Source: JAQSWP01 sp050185515 | Lineage (GTDB): Bacteria; Pseudomonadota; Alphaproteobacteria; Reyranellales; JAQSWP01 | DNA: 6,420 nucleotides | Direction: 5' to 3' | Assembly (NCBI GenBank): GCA_050185515.1 | Contig: JBFWZG010000164.1 | Location: forward strand, 1-6,420 | In this document: positions 1-4,105 of the stretch, one piece after another | Numbering within the stretch: position 1 is the first letter of the stretch | Layout of the letters: every line of letters starts with the position of its first letter | Made by a program: the position numbers and the translations under genes | The notes under the pieces: model-generated | What the model saw: only the letters and a program-made list of their open reading frames with translations | Told to the model about the DNA's origin: nothing | The model's database searches: none

Positions 1-1
1 C

Positions 2-301
2 GACGGCTCGGTGCGGCGGCTGAAGGGCGAGGGGCGGCCGGTGCAGAGCGAGGCCGCGCGCGCGGCCGTTCTCGCCTCGCTGAGCGACGTCGATGCCGTG
101 GTCGCCTTCGACGAGGACACGCCGCTGGCGCTGATCGAGGCGGTGCGGCCCGATCTGCTGGTCAAGGGCGCCGACTACACCGAGGAAACGGTGGTCGGCG
201 CCACGTTCGTGCGCGGCTATGGTGGGCGGATCCTGCTGGCCGAACTCAGCCCCGGCCACAGCACGACGGCGACGATCCGGCGTCTGCGTCCCGGCGCCTA
301 G
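2..301 (+). CDS. hldE: HldE/RfaE C-terminal part: D-glycero-beta-D-manno-heptose 1-phosphate adenylyltransferase (5' truncated by window)
   Basis: This is the last 99 residues of the nucleotidyltransferase domain that transfers AMP from ATP to heptose 1-phosphate, giving ADP-heptose for the LPS inner core in the cytoplasm. Visible family signatures are RRLKGEGRPV near the left edge, the FDEDTP segment followed by PDLLVKGADY, and GHSTTATIRRL close to the end. These match the order in the C-terminal half of bifunctional HldE (RfaE). The frame is open from base 2, with D-G-S ahead of a GTG at 11. That GTG is an internal valine codon and not the start. The protein ends at TAG 299-301, at the usual family end point. 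Whether the gene is bifunctional (kinase plus adenylyltransferase) or the stand-alone RfaE2 form cannot be decided, because the N-terminus lies outside the window. It is a normal chromosomal gene and appears intact as far as seen. Confidence 0.93.
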   Translation, partial: DGSVRRLKGEGRPVQSEAARAAVLASLSDVDAVVAFDEDTPLALIEAVRPDLLVKGADYTEETVVGATFVRGYGGRILLAELSPGHSTTATIRRLRPGA

Positions 302-319
302 CCGAACCGGGCCAGAAAA

Positions 320-354
320 ATTGCCTAAGCCTTTGCAATAAGGTGCAAATTACC
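320..354. promoter_or_regulatory. AT-rich dyad cluster between hldE and the Tat peptide gene
   Basis: The spacer between hldE and the small Tat gene drops sharply in GC here. It contains overlapping inverted repeats: TTTGCA (332-337) and TGCAAA (344-349) are perfect arms with a six-base spacer, and ATTGC (320-324) faces GCAAT (335-339). The right arm lies in GGTGCAAATTACC (342-354), which recurs nearly unchanged exactly 100 bp downstream (442-454), just ahead of the Tat gene start. This could be a regulator site or a weak terminator for hldE. No U-tract follows, so a terminator is less likely. I see no convincing -35/-10 pair in the spacer. Confidence 0.3.
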
Positions 355-456
355 ACTTTACCGAATTCCCCTGCTGTGGCATTCTGTAATCAATTGAAAA
401 TGCTGCCTTCGCTGCCGGACAGCGCGGGCGTTTTCACTTGGGGTGCAATTTCCGTC

Positions 457-663
457 ATGAGCGAAGCGAATAACGAGAAGCCGACGACTGTCAGCCGCCG
501 CCGCGCATTGGCGCGACTGGGTCTGGCCGCGGGCGTCGCCTATGCCGCGCCGACGGTTCTGCCGATCAGCCGCAATCGCCACGCCTTCGCGGCGACGACG
601 CCGTGCTTTCAGGTCAACAACAATCCCAACGACAATCCCAACGTGCCGAGTTGCCCGCCATAG
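457..663 (+). CDS. Small twin-arginine (Tat) signal protein, 68 aa, with a very short Asn/Pro-rich mature part
   Basis: I do not know a function for this protein. Residues 1-12 are polar and are followed by the Tat motif S13-R14-R15-R16-A17-L18. A hydrophobic stretch (about 19-37) follows, including YAAPTVLPIS, which is common in small alphaproteobacterial Tat proteins. An A-F-A site at 43-45 is a likely signal peptidase I site. Cleavage there would leave only about 23 residues, with two cysteines (C50, C66), a repeated N-P-N element and a Pro-Pro C-terminus. I chose ATG 457 because it puts the Tat motif at the expected distance from the N-terminus. The frame stays open back to 343, but the extra 38 residues look like translated spacer. 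No strong Shine-Dalgarno is evident at 457. The predicted location is the periplasm. The gene has its own downstream terminator (692-720), so it is probably transcribed alone or after hldE. Confidence 0.62.
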   Translation: MSEANNEKPTTVSRRRALARLGLAAGVAYAAPTVLPISRNRHAFAATTPCFQVNNNPNDNPNVPSCPP

Positions 664-691
664 GATCGCAGACGTCGGCACGCGAAAAAGC

Positions 692-720
692 AAACGGCCC
701 CTGCGGGCCGTTTTTCTTTT
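692..720. terminator. Bidirectional intrinsic terminator
   Basis: A perfect nine-base stem, AAACGGCCC (692-700) with GGGCCGTTT (705-713), closes a four-base CTGC loop. On the + strand the stem runs into a T-rich tail (711-720: five T, one C, four T). On the - strand the matching tail is five T after GC (from the five A at 685-689). It lies 28 bases after the stop of the Tat gene and just beyond the stop of the leftward repressor (731), so it serves both converging genes. Confidence 0.9.
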
Positions 721-730
721 CGCGCGATCG

Positions 731-1348
731 TTAGCGGCGGCGCACCCAGCGCACCGGGCTGGCCCATTCCAGGCGGGCGTTGTCGAGCGGCGAGGCGTTG
801 TAGGACAGCAGCAGGAAAGTGCCGCGCTCGCTGCCGCGCATGACGCGCTTGAGCAGGGTCGGGCCGTTGACCAGCTTGACGACGCATTCGCGGCCGAGAT
901 AGGCGGCCTCGTCGTCGACGCCGTCGCGGGCATAGAAGATCACGTCGCCGTCCTGGTAGACGGGATACATGCTGTCGCCGCGCACGATGACGGCGACGGT
1001 CGACAGCGTTTCGCCCGGCGGCGACTCGACGACTTCGAGACCGGCGCCCTGGGCGTGATCGTCGACCGGATTGACCTGGGCGCCGGCGCCGATATAGCCG
1101 ACGACGTTGACGGTGCGCGGCCCCGGGCCGAGCGCCTGCTCGCCGTAGCGGAAATAGGCCGGCGGCAGATCCGTCATCTCCGACAGGCGCTGCAGCGCCC
1201 CCTCGTCGGGATCGTAGAAGCCCTTCTCCCAGCGATGCACCGTTGGCTGGGTCACCTCTAGCCGTTCGGCGAATTCCTGCTGCGTCAGACCGAGATCCTT
1301 GCGAGCCCGGCGAATCCGTTCGCCCATGGCAATATTCTTGTTGGACAT
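731..1348 (-). CDS. XRE-family HTH / S24 (LexA-like) repressor, phage cI type, 205 aa
   Basis: This is a two-domain transcriptional repressor of the lambda cI / LexA-like class. Residues about 9-62 form an XRE helix-turn-helix: RIRRARKDLGLTQQEFAERL, then VTQPTVHRWEKG as turn and recognition helix. Residues about 82-204 are an S24 peptidase domain. The nucleophile serine is in GDSMYP (S126), the general-base lysine is in TLLKRV (K167), and the likely self-cleavage bond is A88-G89 in the GYIGAGAQV segment. The catalytic dyad looks intact, so RecA-stimulated autocleavage and induction on DNA damage are plausible but inferred. The start at 1348 is the first ATG of the frame. Its upstream Shine-Dalgarno is weak, and ATG at 1327 (MGERIRR) is an alternative. 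It faces the rightward genes at 1535 and beyond across a divergent control region, the classic place for a lysogeny switch repressor. It could instead be a host-adopted stress regulator. Confidence 0.9.
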   Translation of the reverse strand: MSNKNIAMGERIRRARKDLGLTQQEFAERLEVTQPTVHRWEKGFYDPDEGALQRLSEMTDLPPAYFRYGEQALGPGPRTVNVVGYIGAGAQVNPVDDHAQGAGLEVVESPPGETLSTVAVIVRGDSMYPVYQDGDVIFYARDGVDDEAAYLGRECVVKLVNGPTLLKRVMRGSERGTFLLLSYNASPLDNARLEWASPVRWVRRR

Positions 1349-1356
1349 GATGTTAG

Positions 1357-1384
1357 CTTATCTCGCTCATGGAATACATAACAA
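1357..1384 (-). promoter_or_regulatory. Candidate promoter for the repressor gene
   Basis: Read on the - strand, TTGTTA (1384-1379) is followed after 16 bases by GATAAG (1362-1357). Transcription would then begin within a few bases of the ATG at 1348, giving a nearly leaderless message. That would explain the weak Shine-Dalgarno, and leaderless repressor mRNA is known for lambda cI made from PRM. The -35 overlaps the palindrome at 1380-1400, so autoregulation is possible. The -10 is a poor match, so this is tentative. Confidence 0.25.
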
Positions 1385-1400
1385 GCATTATTTGCTTGCT
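1380..1400. promoter_or_regulatory. Candidate operator palindrome for the S24 repressor
   Basis: The arms AACAAGCA (1380-1387) and TGCTTGCT (1393-1400) are inverted copies matching at seven of eight positions around a five-base TTATT centre. A dyad of this size, about 32 bp upstream of the repressor start and overlapping the -35 boxes of both divergent candidate promoters, is what a dimeric XRE repressor operator would look like. Half-site-like GCATAAT (1417-1423) and GCATTAT (1466-1472) echo the GCATTAT (1385-1391) inside the palindrome and could be secondary sites. That repressor binds here is inference. Confidence 0.5.
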
Positions 1401-1423
1401 GCTAATGCCAGTAGAGCATAATA
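1396..1423 (+). promoter_or_regulatory. Candidate rightward promoter for the 1535 gene
   Basis: TTGCTG (1396-1401) and CATAAT (1418-1423) are separated by 16 bases. The -10 matches TATAAT at five of six positions, in the most AT-rich stretch of the divergent region. The -35 overlaps the right arm of the 1380-1400 palindrome, so a bound repressor would block polymerase. Transcription would start near 1430, leaving a leader of about 105 bases before the gene at 1535. Confidence 0.4.
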
Positions 1424-1534
1424 TTTCCGCCAACTTCGAAAACCTCGGCAAAAAATGCTCCCCATGCATTATCGCCGTCGGCCCGGACTGGGGGCCTGTC
1501 GCGAAGGGCCGAGAATATACAGGATGGTGCTGAA

Positions 1535-1915
1535 ATGAAATGGACCTGTTTGCCCAAAGTCGATTTGCGCCCCGCGGGCGCCCGCGTGCTCAGCCAGGCC
1601 GAGGCCGAGCAGATGATCGAAACCCTCGGTCCGGGCGAGAGCATGGTCTGGTATTGCGGCTACCTGCCGATCGACCGGCTGCATCCGCGGACGCCCGAGG
1701 CCGGCACCACGCGCGAGCAGTGGCAGAGCCGGTACGCCCGCGAGCGCGCGGTCGAGAAGCTGGCGCGCTTCATGCTGCGCCAGGGCGCGCCGCCGGGCTT
1801 CGTGGTCGCGGTCGAGCGCGGCGGCTACAGCGTCGACGGGCTGGCGCGCGGCCAGCTCAGCCAGCGCCGGCTCGGGCCTTTGTTCTACGAATATCTCTTC
1901 ACCCGCAGCGCCTGA
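1535..1915 (+). CDS. Uncharacterised 126-aa protein, first gene divergent from the repressor
   Basis: I do not recognise this family. The start ATG at 1535 is supported by AGGA at 1521-1524 with a ten-base spacing and by the hydrophilic, non-repetitive N-terminus MKWTCLPKVDLRPAG. Residues about 18-31 (VLSQAEAEQMIETL) and 64-84 (a helix rich in Arg, Glu and Ala) look helical. Between them is an aromatic segment, MVWYCGYLPIDRL (about 37-49). The C-terminal half, GFVVAVERGGYSVDG through RRLGPLFYEYLF, alternates like a small alpha/beta fold. There is no signal peptide, no membrane segment and no helix-turn-helix that I can see. Codon use matches neighbouring genes and the frame is clean to TGA 1913-1915. 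Its position, opposite a cI-type repressor and ahead of a DUF6456 gene, suggests a repressor-controlled early phage gene. That role is inferred from context only. Confidence 0.7.
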   Translation: MKWTCLPKVDLRPAGARVLSQAEAEQMIETLGPGESMVWYCGYLPIDRLHPRTPEAGTTREQWQSRYARERAVEKLARFMLRQGAPPGFVVAVERGGYSVDGLARGQLSQRRLGPLFYEYLFTRSA

Positions 1916-1951
1916 ACCCGGCCCGAGAGACCGAAGCGGCGCAATGGCAGC

Positions 1952-1956
1952 GGGAG
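1952..1956 (+). promoter_or_regulatory. Ribosome binding site that points to ATG 1965
   Basis: GGGAG at 1952-1956 sits eight bases ahead of ATG 1965, an excellent Shine-Dalgarno arrangement. An in-frame ATG at 1944 lies upstream of it and is therefore a less likely start. This site matters because it places the original start of the DUF6456 gene upstream of the in-frame TAG at 2037-2039. The alternative GTG at 2088 has no recognisable Shine-Dalgarno. Confidence 0.6.
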
Positions 1957-1964
1957 TACCGAGT

Positions 1965-2039
1965 ATGGCGAACGACAGGAAATCGACGCGCGAGAAAATC
2001 ATCGCGCGGGCGACGGCGCGGATCGGCGACGTCGCCTAG
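1965..2039 (+). pseudogene. 5' piece of the DUF6456 gene, cut off by an in-frame amber codon
   Basis: ATG 1965 opens a 24-codon frame (MANDRKSTREKIIARATARI, then GDVA) that ends in TAG 2037-2039. The same frame then continues without another stop through the whole DUF6456 body to 2582. The piece has a strong ribosome binding site, the codon use of a real gene, and a charged helical sequence. I infer that 1965-2582 was once one gene of about 205 codons and that the TAG arose by mutation, for example from CAG. A separate tiny peptide followed by an unlinked gene starting at GTG 2088 is possible but less likely. A base-calling error at 2037 would also produce this picture. Confidence 0.5.
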
Positions 2040-2087
2040 CGGGCCGGCATCGATGCCGGTCCGCGCCAGCGCCTGCGGCACGACGCC

Positions 2088-2582
2088 GTGACGCTGGAGA
2101 CGATGCCGCGCGAGGACGGCGCGGGCCTGCGCGCGCGCGTCCGCACGCAACGGCCGCTCGACCGCTACGCGATGCGCGGCGAGATCAGCGAGCCGCAATT
2201 CCAGGCCGGCGAAAGGCTGCGGGCCGATTTCGAACGCGCCGGGCTGCAGCCGCGGGTGATCATGCACTACGCCCCGCGCCTGCCGGCGAGCCGGGCCGAG
2301 GCGCGCGATTCGACGATGGATGCGCGCCGCCGGCTCTACGCGGCGATCGACGGCGTCGGGCGGCTGGGCGAGGGCGTGCTGTGGGCGGTGTGCTGCGTCG
2401 GGGAAAGTGCGGGCGACTGGGCGCATCGCCACGGCCGAGGGGTTCGCGACGGGATCGTGTTGCTGCGGGCGGCGCTGGACGAGCTGGACCGCCACTACAA
2501 CCCGCCGTCGCAACGTCGCTCCACGGCAAACCACGGTCAGACGGCAGCGCGGTCGACGCCGTCAAATCACGATCCGCTCTAG
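2088..2582 (+). CDS. DUF6456-family protein body, 164 aa (probably N-terminally truncated by the TAG at 2037)
   Basis: The biochemical role of DUF6456 proteins is unknown to me. They are common in alphaproteobacteria and their phages. Residues about 22-139 show the family pattern: RPLDRY, then ISEPQFQAGERLRADFERAGLQPRV, then TMDARRRLYAAIDGVG, then LWAVCCVGE, and finally DGIVLLRAALDELDRHY. The twin cysteines (C102-C103) and the Gln-Phe-x-x-Gly-Glu-Arg-Leu-Arg segment are the strongest matches. The frame extends upstream of GTG 2088 in the same phase to the TAG at 2037-2039, so 2088 is the first usable start after the stop and lacks a Shine-Dalgarno. After the domain there is a 24-residue polar tail from about residue 141 that is not part of the family as I know it. 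The stop at 2580-2582 overlaps the stop of the opposing Sel1 gene. Function in this copy is doubtful. Confidence 0.7.
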   Translation: MTLETMPREDGAGLRARVRTQRPLDRYAMRGEISEPQFQAGERLRADFERAGLQPRVIMHYAPRLPASRAEARDSTMDARRRLYAAIDGVGRLGEGVLWAVCCVGESAGDWAHRHGRGVRDGIVLLRAALDELDRHYNPPSQRRSTANHGQTAARSTPSNHDPL

Positions 2583-3670
2583 CGACGATGCAACTGCAAA
2601 GGCGCACCGCTGGCCGGCGGCGGCGCCGGGCGCGGCGGCGGGACGATGACCGGTCCTGTTGCTGTCGGTGCGGTCGGCGGTCGCGACGTGCCCGTCTGCG
2701 GACCCGCTTGCGGGGTTGCCGACGGCGGGACGACCGGCCCGGAAGCAGGTGGAAGGGCGGCAATCGCGCCGGCGCGTTCCGACACCGGCGCGAAGGCGGC
2801 GACCTCGGCATCGGCGGCGCGCAGCTGCGTGCGGTTGAGCTGCTTGGCGGTGGCGGCACGGACCTCGACGGCGCGGCGGAAGCCGCGCGCCTCGGACAGG
2901 GCGAACCACTTGTAGGCTTCCTGCGGCCGGCGCGGGCCGGCGACGCCGCCGGAATGGAAAATGCCCAGCAGGTACATGGCCTCGGCGTCGCCCTGCAGGG
3001 CGGCGCGGCGATACCAGCCCAGCGCGGTCGGCAAATCGCGCGTCACGCCGGTGCCGGTGAAATAGGCGTTGGCGTATTTGAGCTGGGCGGTGGGATTGCC
3101 GCGCTGGGCCGCCTCGCCGTACCAGCGCACCGCGTCGCCGACGCTTTGCGCCGTGCCGATGCCGGCGGCGTGCATGTCGCCGAGACTGAGCTGGGCGCCA
3201 TCGTCGCCGTTCGCGGCCAGCCGGCTCATCAGCGCGAAGGCCGCGGCCGGATCGCGGGCGCCGAGGCCGCCATTGGCCAGCGCCAGGGCGTAGCGGTATT
3301 GCGCCGGCGCATGGCCGAGATCGGCGGCGCGGCGATAGAGCCGCCGCGCTTCGGCCGGATCGGCGATGCCGGGGCCGCCGGTCTCGCGCAGCTGCGCCAG
3401 TGCGGTGAGGGTGGCGGGATCGTCGGTGCGCTCGGCCTCGGCGAACCAGTACGCCGCTCGCGCCTCGTCGCGCACGACGCCGCGGCCGGTGGCGTAGGCG
3501 AGGCCGGCGTTGAAGCGGGCGCGGGCATGGCCCAGCGTCGCCGCCTGCTCGAAAAGCTGCACCGCGCGGGCCTCGTCGCGCGCCACGCCGCTGCCGGCGG
3601 CGTAGAGGAAGCCCAGCTGGTTGGCGGCCTCGGCGTCGCCCTGCTCGGCGGCGCGGACGAACCAGCGCGC
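2579..3670 (-). CDS. Sel1-like (tetratricopeptide-type) repeat protein, N-terminus lost in the assembly gap
   Basis: The visible 363 residues are the C-terminal part of a Sel1-repeat protein, an alpha-solenoid scaffold for protein-protein contacts. In bacteria these are often periplasmic or envelope-associated. About seven repeats of 34-38 residues plus a degenerate last one can be followed. Examples are RAAEQGDAEAANQLGFLYAA, FNAGLAYATGRGVVRDEARA, RAADLGHAPAQYRYALALAN and KYANAYFTGTGVTRDLPTAL. The final third is a roughly 70-residue Pro/Ala/Thr-rich tail ending in HRR, with two PPP-type clusters. The reading frame is open right up to the N run, and a GTG at 3586 is an internal valine codon, not the start. 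Any signal peptide would be in or beyond the gap. It is transcribed against its neighbours and looks like a chromosomal or cargo gene rather than a phage core gene. Its TAG stop shares CTAG with the DUF6456 stop. Confidence 0.88.
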   Translation of the reverse strand, partial: ARWFVRAAEQGDAEAANQLGFLYAAGSGVARDEARAVQLFEQAATLGHARARFNAGLAYATGRGVVRDEARAAYWFAEAERTDDPATLTALAQLRETGGPGIADPAEARRLYRRAADLGHAPAQYRYALALANGGLGARDPAAAFALMSRLAANGDDGAQLSLGDMHAAGIGTAQSVGDAVRWYGEAAQRGNPTAQLKYANAYFTGTGVTRDLPTALGWYRRAALQGDAEAMYLLGIFHSGGVAGPRRPQEAYKWFALSEARGFRRAVEVRAATAKQLNRTQLRAADAEVAAFAPVSERAGAIAALPPASGPVVPPSATPQAGPQTGTSRPPTAPTATGPVIVPPPRPAPPPASGAPLQLHRR

Positions 3671-3770
3671 NNNNNNNNNNNNNNNNNNNNNNNNNNNNNN
3701 NNNNNNNNNNNNNNNNNNNNNNNNNNNNNNNNNNNNNNNNNNNNNNNNNNNNNNNNNNNNNNNNNNNNNN
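3671..3770. other. Assembly gap of exactly 100 N
   Basis: One hundred consecutive N interrupt the Sel1 gene. A round 100 is the usual placeholder for a scaffold gap of unknown size. The Sel1 repeat pattern seen left of the gap does not continue in any leftward frame on the right side, so the N-terminus must be inside the gap. The true gap is then longer than it looks, or the join is wrong. Confidence 0.95.
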
Positions 3771-3851
3771 CTGGCGCGGGCGGAGCAGGGGGATGCCAGC
3801 GCGCTGCCATCGCTCCATGAGAACGATCAGCCAGTGGAGCCGACAGAATAG
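3771..3851 (+). CDS. Possible C-terminal remnant of an unrecognised rightward gene (26 codons)
   Basis: Directly right of the gap one frame reads LARAEQGDASALPSL, then a polar Glu/Asn-rich end, and stops at TAG 3849-3851. About 20 of its 26 codons end in G or C, like real genes here, and the sequence looks protein-like. The opposite-strand frames at the same place show no Sel1 pattern. It could be the end of a gene lost in the gap, for instance the small terminase gene expected ahead of terL, but nothing in these residues proves that. It is short enough to be chance. Confidence 0.28.
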   Translation: MARAEQGDASALPSLHENDQPVEPTE

Positions 3852-3934
3852 ATCGCGCTCGTTGCCTGCACTCCGCCAGCACCCATGGCGTCGAGGCATG
3901 GCTATCTGCATACCCACGCATGACGTGCATAGGA

Positions 3935-3963
3935 TTGACTAGTACGACTGGAGCGAGTATCCT
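3935..3963 (+). promoter_or_regulatory. Candidate sigma70-type promoter of the terL transcript
   Basis: TTGACT (3935-3940) and TATCCT (3958-3963) are separated by the optimal 17 bases. The -35 matches consensus at five of six positions and the -10 at four of six. Transcription would start near 3970, giving a leader of about 135 bases before terL at 4106. The surrounding 3900-4000 stretch is clearly less GC-rich than the genes on either side, as expected for a control region. Confidence 0.5.
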
Positions 3964-3968
3964 TTCCT

Positions 3969-3991
3969 AGCATCGAGCCAGTGTCGATGCT
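3969..3991. repeat. Perfect inverted repeat at the predicted transcript start
   Basis: AGCATCGA (3969-3976) and TCGATGCT (3984-3991) are exact inverted copies with a seven-base spacer. It starts almost exactly where transcription from the 3935-3963 promoter should begin. It could be an operator for a dimeric regulator or a 5'-end RNA hairpin. There is no U-tract after it, so it is not an intrinsic terminator. Confidence 0.6.
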
Positions 3992-4024
3992 GTCTTCCTT
4001 GTGACTGTCTTCGTCCCAACGCCG

Positions 4025-4050
4025 CGCCCGGAACGCCCAGGTTCCGGGCG
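4025..4050 (+). repeat. Strong GC-rich stem-loop in the terL leader
   Basis: CGCCCGGAAC (4025-4034) and GTTCCGGGCG (4041-4050) form a perfect ten-base stem with a six-base GCCCAG loop. After it comes TCGTGCG and only three T, so an intrinsic terminator would be weak. It lies 55 bases ahead of the terL start. Possible roles are attenuation of packaging-gene expression, RNA stability, or a terminator for a gene ending upstream. The hairpin itself is directly visible; its role is not. Confidence 0.6.
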
Positions 4051-4105
4051 TCGTGCGTTTGGGCTGTCGCCGTACCCGTTTCCCCGAATCTTCCCCAGGA
4101 CCGAA

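Noticed and set aside
343..456. An earlier start of the Tat gene at 343
   Set aside because: It would put the Tat motif about 50 residues from the N-terminus and translate the AT-rich control region; ATG 457 gives normal signal geometry.
542..1261. A 239-codon rightward frame opposite the repressor
   Set aside because: It runs through the terminator hairpin and is antisense to a clear HTH-S24 protein.
1899..2534. A 211-codon leftward frame opposite the DUF6456 gene
   Set aside because: It is Arg/Pro/Ala/His-rich with no recognisable pattern, while the DUF6456 signature is on the other strand.
1965..2582. Genome- or phage-wide reassignment of TAG to an amino acid
   Set aside because: Several neighbouring genes end properly at TAG, and only this gene has an internal one.
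2381..3820. A 479-codon rightward open frame opposite the Sel1 gene, crossing the gap
   Set aside because: It is Arg/Gly/Ala-rich shadow sequence that passes through the N run, and the leftward frame has clear Sel1 repeats.
2562..3917. Leftward open frames crossing the gap (also 3229-3930)
   Set aside because: They are low-complexity Arg/Pro-rich frames in other phases of the Sel1 gene, and their continuity depends on the arbitrary length of the N run.
3852..4000. tRNA gene or attachment site near the gap
   Set aside because: No cloverleaf-compatible stems, T-loop consensus or CCA end could be found, and no duplicated core sequence is visible within the window.
4001..4105. An earlier terL start at GTG 4001
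   Set aside because: It has no Shine-Dalgarno, the extra 35 residues are Pro/Arg-rich and run through the leader hairpin, and ATG 4106 has AGGA at good spacing.
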